64,000 nt of DNA from Sporocytophaga sp. Its GTDB lineage: Bacteria; Bacteroidota; Bacteroidia; Cytophagales; Cytophagaceae. The notes below the pieces were generated by a model. That model saw only the letters and a program-made list of their open reading frames with translations. It did no database searches and had not been told where the DNA came from. Below are positions 28,301-37,997 of this stretch, piece by piece. Numbering within the stretch: the first letter of the stretch is position 1; every line of letters starts with the position of its first letter. Where the stretch lies: contig NZ_JAGHZZ010000006.1 in NCBI RefSeq assembly GCF_017745095.1, positions 1-64,000 on the forward strand. The letters run 5' to 3'. Made by a program: the position numbers and the translations under genes.

Positions 28301-28491
28301 GTAATCTGAGCTTCAACGATCTCAGCACTAGCACCTGCATAGGAAGTCCTTACAGAAACCATCGGAGCTTCTACAACAGGAAACTCCCGTATACCAAGTG
28401 CCCGGAATCCCATAAAGCCAAAAAAGAGAATGATGAGATTCATCACAATGGCTAATACCGGTCTCTTGATACTTAATGTCGATAAACTCAT
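25378..28491 (-). CDS. Efflux RND transporter permease subunit
   Basis: MSLSTLSIKRPVLAIVMNLIILFFGFMGFRALGIREFPVVEAP; 1037 aa; LATGLVVDDGIVVTENI. Confidence 0.95.
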   Translation of the reverse strand: MSLSTLSIKRPVLAIVMNLIILFFGFMGFRALGIREFPVVEAPMVSVRTSYAGASAEIVEAQITYPLEKALNGIEGVKSISSTSSLGSSSISVEFNLDADLETAANDVRDKVSQTLRSLPQDLDAPPVVSKDVGGEYIIVMTVTNDKMTDLELNDYVDNMILPRLQTIKGVGYVYLFGEKKFAMRLWLDPIKLAAFKVTLQDVRQALDKENVELPTGRLEGNRTELTVKANAKFKDEIGFNNMIIKAASGKVVRLQDIGYARLGAENEESIFRINDIPSLGCSIVPQPGANHTEIAEEFYKRYEQLQKELPPDFKLAVSTDNTKFITKSITEVTETLIIAILLVVVIIYLFFRDWSIALRPLIDIPVSLVGTFFVMFIFGFSINVLTLLAIVLATGLVVDDGIVVTENIFKKLEQGMSPFQAAIDGSKEITFAVISTSITLAAIFLPIIFMEGFVGKLFKEFGIVVSSAVLISIFVSLSLTPMLNAWLVHDHTKKSRFYTYSEPFFIWLNESYARSLDTFFKRRWLAFVIVGIAVISTVFIWKIIPAEVAPTEDRSMLRITMTLPEGASYEYTDEFMQKYVKLIRDSIPENRLVMAITASSPGGSSSGGVNSGFSRIPLVDPDKRERSQQEIVDKINQLVKKFPEAKVQVGQDQTINTGVRGLPIQYVIQAPDFEKLEEFLPKFMDEAQKDPTFSIVDVNLKFNRPDIQVRINREKAREVGVNVSDIAQTLQLALSGQRFGFFSMNGRQYQVIGQFDRVNRNESVDLKNIYVRNTSGNLIQLDNLVEFEESSSPPQLFRFNRYQAATISAGLAPGKTIGDGVEAMNAIKDKVLDDSFSTALIGQARDFAESSTNTSYIFILALILVYLILAAQFESFVDPFIIMLTVPLAVAGGVISLWYFNQTNNIFSQIGMIMLIGLVTKNGILIVEFANHLKESGRDVRTAALEAANGRLRPILMTSLATALGALPIAIAFGAAAKSRMGMGIVIVGGLMISLLFTLYVIPAMYTYLSKDTSAKKAKILVDEPAKEESFVSEIF

Positions 28492-28498
28492 AAGTCAA

Positions 28499-29590
28499 TT
28501 ATCCTTCTCTGTTAACTGCGACTCTTTCCTTTGACTTCACAACTTTAACTTTAGCTTCATTCTTAAGCCTGAAGTTACCATTGATCACAACTGAATCTCC
28601 TACCGAAATGCCGGATATAATCTGAAGAAAATCTTCCGTACGAATTCCGGTTTTGACTATCTTTTCTTGAGCAATTCCATCCTTCACTACAAAGACAATT
28701 TTATTATTAGTTACTGGAACGATTGCTTCTGTAGGAACAAACAATGTTTTAGAATTTTCATTTTGTTTAAGCTCAACATTTACGAATGTTCCGGGTAAAA
28801 GCTTTCCATTCGTATTTGCACAAATTGCATGATAACGGACGCTTCTGCTATCTGTATCAATGGCAGGATCTTTAATTATTATTTTTGCAGAAAAGACATC
28901 TTTCAAGCCTTCAGCTCTGAACTGAATGTGATCACCAGTCTGAATGATAGCAGAATATTTTTCAGGAAGATAAAACTCAATTTTAACGGGATCCACCTGG
29001 TAAATAGATGCAGCAGTAATCGCAGGGGTTATATATGCACCAGGCCCAAGAGAATGAATACCGATCAAGCCATTAAAAGGTGCTCTGATTTCTGTTTTGG
29101 CAATTTGTGTTTGTACGAAAGCGCTATCAGCTCTGAGTGTTAAAAGATTTGCCAAAGCATTGTCATATTCCTGTCTGCTGATACCATTTATTTCCAATAG
29201 CTGACGTTGTCTTTCTTCATTGGATGAGGCGAGTTTAATTTGAGCCTTCAGCTTTGTTAACTGCGCTTGATATTCGGCATCATTTACCTTCAATAAAAGT
29301 GTTCCGTTTTTTACAAATTGACCTTCTGGGAGATTCAGATAAATCACCCTGCCACTTGCCTCAGCCTTCAGTTCAGTTGCTTCGTTGGCAAGTATAGTCC
29401 CGGTTGCATAAACTTTAGGTTCTATGCTTTCATTACCTACGACAAATACAGACACCGGAGTAGAGAGCTTATCAGGAGATTTCTTCGCGGTGTTTGATTT
29501 GCCTTTGTCTGATGTAAAAAACTTTGCTTTTATAAATATCAGAGCACTTAATATCGTTGCTAAGATGAAGTAGATTTTAAATCTTCTCAT
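28499..29590 (-). CDS. Efflux RND transporter periplasmic adaptor subunit
   Basis: EATELKAEASGRVIYLNLPEGQFVKNGTLLLKVNDAEYQAQL...IRAPFNGLIG. Confidence 0.95.
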   Translation of the reverse strand: MRRFKIYFILATILSALIFIKAKFFTSDKGKSNTAKKSPDKLSTPVSVFVVGNESIEPKVYATGTILANEATELKAEASGRVIYLNLPEGQFVKNGTLLLKVNDAEYQAQLTKLKAQIKLASSNEERQRQLLEINGISRQEYDNALANLLTLRADSAFVQTQIAKTEIRAPFNGLIGIHSLGPGAYITPAITAASIYQVDPVKIEFYLPEKYSAIIQTGDHIQFRAEGLKDVFSAKIIIKDPAIDTDSRSVRYHAICANTNGKLLPGTFVNVELKQNENSKTLFVPTEAIVPVTNNKIVFVVKDGIAQEKIVKTGIRTEDFLQIISGISVGDSVVINGNFRLKNEAKVKVVKSKERVAVNREG

Positions 29591-29711
29591 TGCTTAAACT
29601 TAATTGGTGGTGAATTAAAATTTTTAAAATTCAAATAAAATAACCTTGTTCTGCTCCTGAATAATGAGCAAAACAAGGGATTCGGTGCAATCACCCAATA
29701 TTATATATATA

Positions 29712-30686
29712 CTAAACAGCTACTTGATTATATTGAGGTTCCTCCAGAAGTTCTTTATGTAATGCTGGTTCAGGAAGATTGCTCTTTAAATCTTTAACTG
29801 TATACCCTCCAGTTTCTCCTACTTCATCATAGAATTCTGGACCTCCAAGAGCCAGTTCACTTCCGACTTTCTTCGATTTGAAGAAAGGCCATAAGAACTG
29901 AACATACCATTCCTCTTTGAAGTAGTGTTTCACTCCATAGCCTGCAGGATATTGTCTTGTGATAAGGCCTGTACCAAAGATAATGTCCCAGATAAAGAAC
30001 ATATTGCCGAAGTTTCCTTTGTAGTGGCCAACGCCATCATTTGCATCAGCATGATGTGCGTGATGAGTAGCTGGTGTAGAAATAAGTCTTTCAAGGACCC
30101 ATGCGACAGGATGCAAAATTTTATATTTATAAAATGGTTTATCCCATGTGATACTGGAATGTGCTGATAAAGTGATCAAAGACTTTATTCCCTTTACAAA
30201 TAAGGCAGGAAAGCCTAATCCCAGAAAGACAAGGGTTGCAGTGAGATATGTCTGGGAAAAGAAAACTGTATAGATAATATTTTGTCTGCTGGCCATAGCC
30301 ATTCCCATATAGGACGCAGAATGGTGCGTTCTGTGAAACCTCCATAACCATGGAATTTCATGATGCAGACGATGATACCAATACTGAGTAAGGTCATCTG
30401 CTACAGCTATTATTGCAAATCCAAACCAGAACGGTACCCATGAAAATATTCCCATCATGCCAGGGAACAATACAGGCAGTGCTTTCAGAGTGAAGAAAGC
30501 AAAAACAGGAGCTAATAGAATTTTCGGTGCTGCATAACAAATTAAGTCTGTAGCCTTTTCATTTTCATCCCAGTCATGTTTATCATAAAGACCTACTAAA
30601 AACTCTGTAATACCTAATACCAATACAATCACAGATAGCCCCCAGGAGCCAAGGTTTTCGAATACTGATGTAACGATTTCTTTCAT
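29712..30686 (-). CDS. Sterol desaturase / fatty acid hydroxylase family protein
   Basis: His clusters: DDLTQYWYHRLHHEIPWLWRFHRTHHSASYM and HHAHHADANDGVGHYKGNFG. Confidence 0.9.
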   Translation of the reverse strand: MKEIVTSVFENLGSWGLSVIVLVLGITEFLVGLYDKHDWDENEKATDLICYAAPKILLAPVFAFFTLKALPVLFPGMMGIFSWVPFWFGFAIIAVADDLTQYWYHRLHHEIPWLWRFHRTHHSASYMGMAMASRQNIIYTVFFSQTYLTATLVFLGLGFPALFVKGIKSLITLSAHSSITWDKPFYKYKILHPVAWVLERLISTPATHHAHHADANDGVGHYKGNFGNMFFIWDIIFGTGLITRQYPAGYGVKHYFKEEWYVQFLWPFFKSKKVGSELALGGPEFYDEVGETGGYTVKDLKSNLPEPALHKELLEEPQYNQVAV

Positions 30687-30692
30687 AGCTTT

Positions 30693-30875
30693 TTATTTCT
30701 TTTTATATCTGTCAAATTGACCATAATATGCTTTCTGGTCTTTATTCTTCCATGGCTTCTCTCCTGTGACCTTCAGGTATATAAACAAAGCCACTACAGG
30801 CAATGAGTATAATACAATACTCAGCAATGCATTTCTGATAATTCTATTTCTTATAGATGGATCCGGTGCAGACAT
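30693..30875 (-). CDS. Small single-TM protein
   Basis: 60 aa, SIVLYSLPVVALFIYLKV TM segment; tightly spaced in operon. Confidence 0.5.
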   Translation of the reverse strand: MSAPDPSIRNRIIRNALLSIVLYSLPVVALFIYLKVTGEKPWKNKDQKAYYGQFDRYKKK

Positions 30876-30878
30876 AGC

Positions 30879-31076
30879 TTATTGGTTTAGATTGATACTT
30901 GATTCAGTTTTGTTTACAGGTTCTTCCTGCTCTATCTGAAAAATGCGGGCAGTAAGCAGAAGACCTCCAACTATAATGATTATTGGAGCAAGGTAAATCA
31001 ACACTGTTACCCCTATTTTTTTGATAAGCAATAAAGCATCGCTTAGCGCTATTTTAGATCTCGACTCTTTAATCAT
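30879..31076 (-). CDS. Small single-TM protein
   Basis: 65 aa, IGVTVLIYLAPIIIIVGGLLLTA TM segment; 3 bp from next gene. Confidence 0.5.
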   Translation of the reverse strand: MIKESRSKIALSDALLLIKKIGVTVLIYLAPIIIIVGGLLLTARIFQIEQEEPVNKTESSINLNQ

Positions 31077-31429
31077 ATATATCCTATCGGTTAAGTAGAT
31101 TTTATAAATAAAAAAAACGACTCTTTGTTTAAACCTTCCTGACGTTTTTTACTTTTCACATGTAAAAAACTATCTGACGATTATTAAATGAATTGATGGT
31201 TGTTTTCCACTTGGTGGCTTAATGGATTGTAAAGATATAGCTTTTATTCATTGCATATTTTCACAATCGGTCAGAATACCACTACGAAGACAACTTGAAA
31301 GGAGTATCCAGATTTTATTTCCCTAATACTCTTAACAGTATGTTAAAACCTGTTTTCGGTTTCATACCACTAACCGCTGAGACAAAATGAAATTTTAACA
31401 TACTTTTTATATCTTTAGCATACTTGACT

Positions 31430-33565
31430 ATGAAGATATTTTTCCGAAACATTATCATTGTTATCCTTGCTCACTCAGCGTTCTCTTTGAATGCGCAAAT
31501 GACCACGGATTCTTTAGCTGCTATTGAAATCAAAGCAAGCAGAAACAATTCTGATCTTAAATCTATACCTTCCGCAACTACACTTGTTGGTAAAGAGCAG
31601 TTTCAGACTAATAGAACAGGGATATTTATAGAAGATGCTTTAAAGAATGTACCTGGTATTTTTGTTCAAAACAGAAATAATTTTGCTCAGGGAGAAAGAA
31701 TTATTATCAGGGGTCAGGGTAGCCGTTCTGCCTTTGGGTTACGTAATATAAAAGTGTTTCTTGATGGCATTCCACTCACCTCCGCAGATGGTACTACTCA
31801 GTTAACAGGTGCTGATCTGTATTCCCTTTCCTCTATAGAGGTTTTAAGAGGTCCTTCTTCCCAAATATACGGAAATTCATCTGGAGGAGTGATTTATCTT
31901 AAATCGGACCTTCCGAGTCAAAGAGGATATTCCTTTGAAAATTTTCTTATCTCAGGTTCCTATGGCTTGTTTAAAGCAGGTGCCAAATTCAGCAAATCCA
32001 ATAATAAAGCTTCCCTTTTAATAAGTGGAAATGTGACAGATATTAAGGGTTACAGAGAATTTTCAAATGCTCGTTTTTACACATTAAATATGGCATTTAA
32101 AAAGAAGTTGAAAAAAAACTATACACTTTCCTTCGTTCAAAACTTCTATTTTGCTCCGTTTCTTTATAATCCTTCCGGCTTAACATATGCAGAGACAAGC
32201 GATCCTCAAAAGACCAGAATGGCTATAAAGAAAAATGCCAGTGGTAAAACTTTGCTTCAGGGAATCAGTGGTATCAACCTCATAAAAAAAATATCAGGTA
32301 ATCAAGAGTTAGATCTTTCAATCTTTTATCTTGGCAGAAAGCTCAATAATCCCATAATTGGTAGGTATATTGACCTTACAAGACATTCGGGAGGGGCTAG
32401 ATTGGCATATATCAAAAAAATTGATCTCGATAAAACCTTCGTAAACATCAGAACGGGGATTGACTACGAATTTCAATTTGACAAACGTTCCGAATATGAA
32501 AACAAAGGTGTAACAGACAAAGACCTTGCAGAGCTTCCAATACAGGATCTAATTTCAGCGGTGGCCAAGGGAAAGCTTTTGTTAAAACAAAACGAACATA
32601 TCCATAACGGAGGATTTTATATACTTTCCGATATTGAGAGACAGAGGTTCAAACTGACTATGGCCTTAAGGTACGATCTAATTAATTTTTCAGTAGCAGA
32701 TAAATTACCTGACTCAATTAATCAGTCGGGTAGCAACACATTTTATAAATTGAATCCGGGAGCAGGTCTCACATATAAGCTCAGCGATTATTCAAATATT
32801 TATTCAAATTTTTCAACCTCTTTTCAGACACCTACTGCAAATGAATTCAGTAATAATATAAATGGCAGCGGCTTTAACAAACAGCTTCAACCCGAAAGAA
32901 CTCGCAGCGGAGAGGCTGGAATAAGAATTTTCAAAACACTCTATTACATTGACATAGCAGCTTTTTATGTAAGAACAACAAACCAGCTTATTCCTTATCA
33001 GACAAATTCAGGAGGAGATCAGTTTTTTTACCGCAATGCTGCTGCCACACAGAACAAAGGATTAGAGGTAAGCGGATTTGTAACACCTATTAGAGGTTTA
33101 AAAATAAATATGAATTATACCCTTATGGATTATACTTTTATTGATTATCAATACAACTCTAACGGGCAAATACTTCAATTGAAAGGTAATAAGGTACCAG
33201 GTACCGCCAATCATAGAATCTATTCCAATCTAGCTTTTATCCCGGTTAAAAATTTTATCATTGAAATGAGTGGACAATGGAACGGAAAAGTTTATACAAA
33301 CGACCTTAATGATTCTGAACCCGGATTAGCCAGCACAGGTGTATTTGTAAATAAAAGCTACTGGACCTTTGATACAAAGGTAGGTTATACATTTGAAGCA
33401 GGTTCACTAGCCTTTAATATCTTCGGAGGAATAAATAATCTGTTTAACAGGAATTATTCCAGCTCTGTAATACCAAATGCAGCAGGTCAAAGATACTTTG
33501 AACCTTCTCCTGCAAGAAATATCTATATTGGCTTAAAAACCACTCTTAAGAAGGAGAAATCATAA
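31430..33565 (+). CDS. TonB-dependent receptor
   Basis: Plug motif IPSATTLVGKEQFQTNRTG...IIIRGQGSRSAFGLRNIKVFLDGIP; C-terminal barrel. Confidence 0.92.
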   Translation: MKIFFRNIIIVILAHSAFSLNAQMTTDSLAAIEIKASRNNSDLKSIPSATTLVGKEQFQTNRTGIFIEDALKNVPGIFVQNRNNFAQGERIIIRGQGSRSAFGLRNIKVFLDGIPLTSADGTTQLTGADLYSLSSIEVLRGPSSQIYGNSSGGVIYLKSDLPSQRGYSFENFLISGSYGLFKAGAKFSKSNNKASLLISGNVTDIKGYREFSNARFYTLNMAFKKKLKKNYTLSFVQNFYFAPFLYNPSGLTYAETSDPQKTRMAIKKNASGKTLLQGISGINLIKKISGNQELDLSIFYLGRKLNNPIIGRYIDLTRHSGGARLAYIKKIDLDKTFVNIRTGIDYEFQFDKRSEYENKGVTDKDLAELPIQDLISAVAKGKLLLKQNEHIHNGGFYILSDIERQRFKLTMALRYDLINFSVADKLPDSINQSGSNTFYKLNPGAGLTYKLSDYSNIYSNFSTSFQTPTANEFSNNINGSGFNKQLQPERTRSGEAGIRIFKTLYYIDIAAFYVRTTNQLIPYQTNSGGDQFFYRNAAATQNKGLEVSGFVTPIRGLKINMNYTLMDYTFIDYQYNSNGQILQLKGNKVPGTANHRIYSNLAFIPVKNFIIEMSGQWNGKVYTNDLNDSEPGLASTGVFVNKSYWTFDTKVGYTFEAGSLAFNIFGGINNLFNRNYSSSVIPNAAGQRYFEPSPARNIYIGLKTTLKKEKS

Positions 33566-34348
33566 TAAGATTTCTCCCTTTATAACTGTTACGGCTTTAC
33601 CCGTAAGATAAACACGATCATTATCTAATAATACTTTAATTTCCCCACCCCGTTTGGAAGCCTGATAAGCCTGAAATGAATTCTTGCCCAGGACCTTATT
33701 CCAATAGGTAGCCAGCATGCAATGTGCAGAACCAGTTACTGGGTCTTCATCAATTCCAAAGGCAGGACCAAAAACCCTTGAAACAAAATCATACTCCTTA
33801 TCTTTTGCTGTAATGATTATTACAAACTCGCCTAGCTTCAGTAATTTTTCTGAATCAGGTAAAAAGCTATTTACTTCAACCCTATCCTTAAGCTCAATCA
33901 CCATATAACCTTTATCAGATTCTTCAAAACCAACTGGCTCAACTCCAAGCTGAATTTTCACCAATTCTTTTGAATTAGTATCCTTCCCTCTAATTGCAGG
34001 GAAATCCAATTGAATACAATCTCCCTCTCTTTTTGCAGACAATACTCCTGATAATGTATGAAAATTAATTTTATCTGATTGAACAACTCCTTCCTGCCAC
34101 ATGATATGCGCTGTGGCAAGAGTTGCATGTCCGCATAACTTTACTTCTTTTTCGGGAGTAAACCATCTAAGGTTATATCCATCTTTGAGAGGGTAAACAA
34201 ATGCAGTTTCTGCAAGATTCATTTCATTAGCAATTTTCTGCATTAATTGTTCTTCCATTGGAGCTTCCAGAACCATCACTCCGGCAGGGTTTCCTTTAAA
34301 AGCGACATCTGTAAATGCATCTACCTGATATATATTTTTCTTAGACAT
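33560..34348 (-). CDS. PhzF-family phenazine biosynthesis-like isomerase
   Basis: IYQVDAFTDVAFKGNPAGVMVLE...ETAFVYPL...RWFTPEKEVKLCGHATLATAH. Confidence 0.95.
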   Translation of the reverse strand: MSKKNIYQVDAFTDVAFKGNPAGVMVLEAPMEEQLMQKIANEMNLAETAFVYPLKDGYNLRWFTPEKEVKLCGHATLATAHIMWQEGVVQSDKINFHTLSGVLSAKREGDCIQLDFPAIRGKDTNSKELVKIQLGVEPVGFEESDKGYMVIELKDRVEVNSFLPDSEKLLKLGEFVIIITAKDKEYDFVSRVFGPAFGIDEDPVTGSAHCMLATYWNKVLGKNSFQAYQASKRGGEIKVLLDNDRVYLTGKAVTVIKGEILL

Positions 34349-34382
34349 AAAAGTCAATATTTAATTGTAAAAAATGAATAAA

Positions 34383-34754
34383 TTATTTCTTATAAATCAA
34401 CCAATCTCCCCCTGATACTTCAGGCAGGAAAGGCGTCTTATTATCATTTAAGATATAAATGTAAAAATCAAAACCTGGTAATATTTTCCTTTGATACTCC
34501 TGGCCTTCATACTCGTCAAGCGTTAATAATACATCTTCTTGTTTTATAGCAAACATATCACCTGTTATGGCATCTTCCGGATCTGCTGTATAAACTGCAA
34601 AGGGATATTCTCCTGCATCATAAAGTTTAAAACCGGAAACAGATATACCCTCATTCAGCAATTCGCATCCCCTCATGAGATGATGGGCATTTCCTCCATT
34701 TCTTAAAGTACCGTATACAAATATCTTTTCGACCTTCACTATATAAAGATACAA
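34383..34754 (-). CDS. Gamma-glutamylcyclotransferase (AIG2-like) family protein
   Basis: IFVYGTLRNGGNAHHLM...LDEYEGQEYQR. Confidence 0.9.
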   Translation of the reverse strand: MYLYIVKVEKIFVYGTLRNGGNAHHLMRGCELLNEGISVSGFKLYDAGEYPFAVYTADPEDAITGDMFAIKQEDVLLTLDEYEGQEYQRKILPGFDFYIYILNDNKTPFLPEVSGGDWLIYKK

Positions 34755-34798
34755 ACATATCTTTTATAGTACGAGCTGTCCTTTACAATTCTTTCGAT

Positions 34799-36208
34799 TT
34801 AATGCCTCCACCATTCCATATGGTGCTTATGCGTTTTAAGATAAGCTCCCTCCTTGTAGTAATGATCATAAAAGTCAAGATCCAGATGATGGGCCTGAAG
34901 ATAGGTGAGGCAAAAGATAGCCGGAACCGTTCCTGGAAAACGTTCATAGGTATCATAAATATATTGCGCCATATGGCTTACACATTCAATAAACTCCTCA
35001 CTGTGCATTTGTGCGCTTGATCTTATTCTGGACGATTCCTTCCAAGGTCCTGCAGTTTCTTTATGGTAGGGACCACCTAACCCAAACTTCCTTTTAACTA
35101 AAGCTCTTGTAGCATCTTCCATAGTTTTGAAGTGCGGCGGACAAAACCCCTCAAATATGCCTCGAAGACCTGTAATATCGGGCAATGAATATTTAGGATT
35201 TTGGTTAAATGAAAAACCTAATCCAGGTACCTCAGGATTTCCGCTTGCTCCTAATACTGAAAACCTGTCGATTCCATCAAACATCCACCCTCCAAGTCCC
35301 ATCGCCTGAAGCATAAGCATTCCCGCATAACATGATGCAGAAAGTTCAGCAGTTGCTTCTGTAAGTGCATACTGCTCTATAAAAGTCAAAGGATATGGAT
35401 TCTTAAGATCAACCAGATTTTTAAACCTATCAAGACCTGGAACAGATTTGCCTTTAATATCATCAAATATGCAATATCCGTTCTGAACGGCAAAACACAA
35501 GATAGCCAGCATATGCTGAGCAATGTCTGCCACTGGAATAATCAAAGTACTCCCTGGCTTATTTACACACCAGGTATTATGCGGTTCCATATAAGGCTCA
35601 GAATGTGGAATATTAAGTCTCTTGTCTGAAAGCCTGATCCTCCTTGCCGCGTGAACTTCCAGCCAATGTTTAAGATTAAATCTACCCTCATCATAAGCAA
35701 TGAGCGATGGAGCATCCCTGGTTGGTAGGAAATAAACTCCGAAATCATCCGTATAAAAAAACTCTGAAGTGTGAAAACCAGCTGCTGAGGGGAATGTCCT
35801 GCCTCCAGCTGCTGCAGAATAGTTGGAAAGATGTGGGACATATTTTTCAGCTCTGTGGATCATCGAATGCCAACCCGTATTCCCGGCACAAGAATTTAAA
35901 AGCAATATTTGCTCCAGTGCATCAAGAGGAACAGGTGCTTTTGATGATTTAAATTTTAGTGGGCCATCAGGTATTTCTGCACCAAGAGAGAACCTTCTGG
36001 CACGCCTTCCATATAAGGCTTCAATAAGAGGGAATTTAATAGTTTCTTCTAGTCCCTTGGGATACTCTCCAAAGTTTTCAATCATTGTTCTTCTGCTATG
36101 TTCAGCGCTCTCACTGAATGCTGTTCCAAGATTTTGTAAAAAGGCACCGGTAGATAGTAAAAATGAATTCCAGTACGAACTGATATTTCTTTGCCCAAAG
36201 TTTTCCAT
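34799..36208 (-). CDS. Hypothetical protein, possibly nitroreductase-fold
   Basis: LYGRRARRFSLGAEIPDGPLKFKSSKAPVPLDALEQILLLNSCAGNTGWH resembles nitroreductase N-termini; weak assignment. Confidence 0.45.
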   Translation of the reverse strand: MENFGQRNISSYWNSFLLSTGAFLQNLGTAFSESAEHSRRTMIENFGEYPKGLEETIKFPLIEALYGRRARRFSLGAEIPDGPLKFKSSKAPVPLDALEQILLLNSCAGNTGWHSMIHRAEKYVPHLSNYSAAAGGRTFPSAAGFHTSEFFYTDDFGVYFLPTRDAPSLIAYDEGRFNLKHWLEVHAARRIRLSDKRLNIPHSEPYMEPHNTWCVNKPGSTLIIPVADIAQHMLAILCFAVQNGYCIFDDIKGKSVPGLDRFKNLVDLKNPYPLTFIEQYALTEATAELSASCYAGMLMLQAMGLGGWMFDGIDRFSVLGASGNPEVPGLGFSFNQNPKYSLPDITGLRGIFEGFCPPHFKTMEDATRALVKRKFGLGGPYHKETAGPWKESSRIRSSAQMHSEEFIECVSHMAQYIYDTYERFPGTVPAIFCLTYLQAHHLDLDFYDHYYKEGAYLKTHKHHMEWWRH

Positions 36209-36452
36209 TTGCAGAGAGTTTAAGAAAGAAAAATTACATACAAAGGCCTGATTTGTTCATTAGTTATTGAGATATTAACAATAATCCCAAATTTCAGTAA
36301 ACACCTTTTCCTTTCTATCTGATACAAAAGCATTTGCAAAGGACTACAAACAGTAGGCAAATTAGGTCGGTTTTATAATTACTAGGGATAGAGAGGTATT
36401 GGTGGATACAGGCTATATTCCAAAGGGTAATTGATTTATTAAAAATTAAGTC

Positions 36453-36644
36453 ATGAAAGCGAACAAGAGTACAGAAAATTTAGACAAGGGTGGAAATACA
36501 CGTTCATTTCATAAAAATTTCTATTACGAAAGTGAAGGAAGTGAATTCATTGCTGAAAAATCAAATGAGACAGATGCTCCCGGAGAGCTGATGAGCAAAT
36601 TTACGGATTTCGACAAAGCCAGAGGGTACGAGAAGAGGTCCTGA
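36453..36644 (+). CDS. Small charged hypothetical protein
   Basis: 63-aa ORF, hydrophilic. Confidence 0.4.
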   Translation: MKANKSTENLDKGGNTRSFHKNFYYESEGSEFIAEKSNETDAPGELMSKFTDFDKARGYEKRS

Positions 36645-36702
36645 AGTAAAAGGTAGGAAAAGGAAAGACACGGAAGCCTCTTTCTTTTTCCATCCCATTT
36701 TT

Positions 36703-36909
36703 CTATTCTCCTTCCAGGTTAAAATTCGGGATTCCATCAGGATATGCTATAGCAGGCATATAAGAATAATTAGGATTCGATTCCGGATTCGGAGACTCAG
36801 GATCCAAATCGTCCTTTACAAACGACCCCGGTGCATGAGGTATAAATGGCTTTTCTAAAGAAGAAATGCTTGATTTATTTTTAGTTTTGATTTTATCTTC
36901 GGGTCGCAT
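36703..36909 (-). CDS. Small Pro/Asn-rich hypothetical protein
   Basis: 68-aa ORF MRPEDKIKTKNKSSISSLEKPFIPHAPGSFVKDDLDPESPNPESNPNYSYMPAIAYPDGIPNFNLEGE. Confidence 0.4.
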   Translation of the reverse strand: MRPEDKIKTKNKSSISSLEKPFIPHAPGSFVKDDLDPESPNPESNPNYSYMPAIAYPDGIPNFNLEGE

Positions 36910-37106
36910 AGCTATTAATTATTTATTTCCTGAAATTATTTTTTTCAAAAACTGATTACAAACTTTTGCTTCGTTCGTAATGATCGAATGTGCTTCTATA
37001 TAAACTACAGTAACTTAGAGATAATAATTCCCGTACTCTAACTAAAATCCAATTTTTGTTTTGATTTTCGTTACTATTATGTATCTTTACTTTAATCGAA
37101 TTAATA

Positions 37107-37595
37107 GTGGATATTATGAGGTATTTAACATTTTTTACTTTTCTTTTTTTATCGCTGGCTTCATATTCTCAGGACTTTAGAAATGCAAAATGGGGGGATT
37201 CTCCTGAAAAGGTTAAAGCGAATGAAAAAGGTGCGCTTTTAACTGAAAATCTCGAAAAGAACAGACACAAGAATCTTTCTTTCGTTGAATTTTCGGATTC
37301 ATCATTTTACTTTACATACACTTATGTTTTCCATGAACTGAAGCTGATCGGAGTAATTAGCAAAAGAGCTTATTTAAACGAGGAAAACTCAAAATATAAG
37401 GCTCTGAATATTTACAAGGAAACTCTATCCTTATATCAGACCAAATATGAAAAGATTTCCGAAGGTGCCCCTTTATCAGCAGAAGAGATTAAAGGTTTTC
37501 AGGTAAAGCTTCCGGATAAGACAATTTATGTTAGTGTAAAGAAAGAAAATAACGATTATTTCCTGACTGAATCGGTATTTCAAAGAGCAAAATAA
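37107..37595 (+). CDS. Secreted hypothetical protein
   Basis: Signal peptide then QDFRNAKWGDSPEKVKANE. Confidence 0.65.
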   Translation: MDIMRYLTFFTFLFLSLASYSQDFRNAKWGDSPEKVKANEKGALLTENLEKNRHKNLSFVEFSDSSFYFTYTYVFHELKLIGVISKRAYLNEENSKYKALNIYKETLSLYQTKYEKISEGAPLSAEEIKGFQVKLPDKTIYVSVKKENNDYFLTESVFQRAK

Positions 37596-37642
37596 AGCAA
37601 AACGAACAATTCATAAACTTTTGAATTGTTCGTTTTGCTTTT
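37594..37642 (+). terminator. Long perfect-stem terminator hairpin
   Basis: aaagcaaaacgaacaattca / tgaattgttcgttttgcttt, 20-bp perfect stem. Confidence 0.75.
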
Positions 37643-37997
37643 AACCCTTCTATGTAATGTACCATTTTTAAAACTGACTTTTCTTCTTTTATCTTAAACA
37701 CAATAAGCATTATCAAGTTAAATCCCCAAGAGGTATTTGCAACATACATCTATAACATTTTATAAAAACAAGGTCCATATTCTTCATACTTTGATGAACC
37801 TTAGCGTTAGGTCATCAAATGTCATTTCTTTAGCTTTTAAGAAGCCTTCTTCCACTAGGGACACAACGGAAAGAAGGTCTATATGAAAAAAAATCTTGTC
37901 GAAATCCAATAAATGTTTTGTGTATATTTTTTTAAAATCTTTTTTTATTTATTTTCGCTCAAAGTAATTCTTCAAAAAAAATAAAATTTTCATACAG

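Noticed and set aside
25378-29590. Incomplete efflux system (no TolC-like outer-membrane factor)
   Set aside because: RND pump operons often use an outer-membrane factor encoded elsewhere.
33560-33565. Overlap of TonB receptor and PhzF gene 3-prime ends
   Set aside because: Short convergent overlaps are common and carry no special information.
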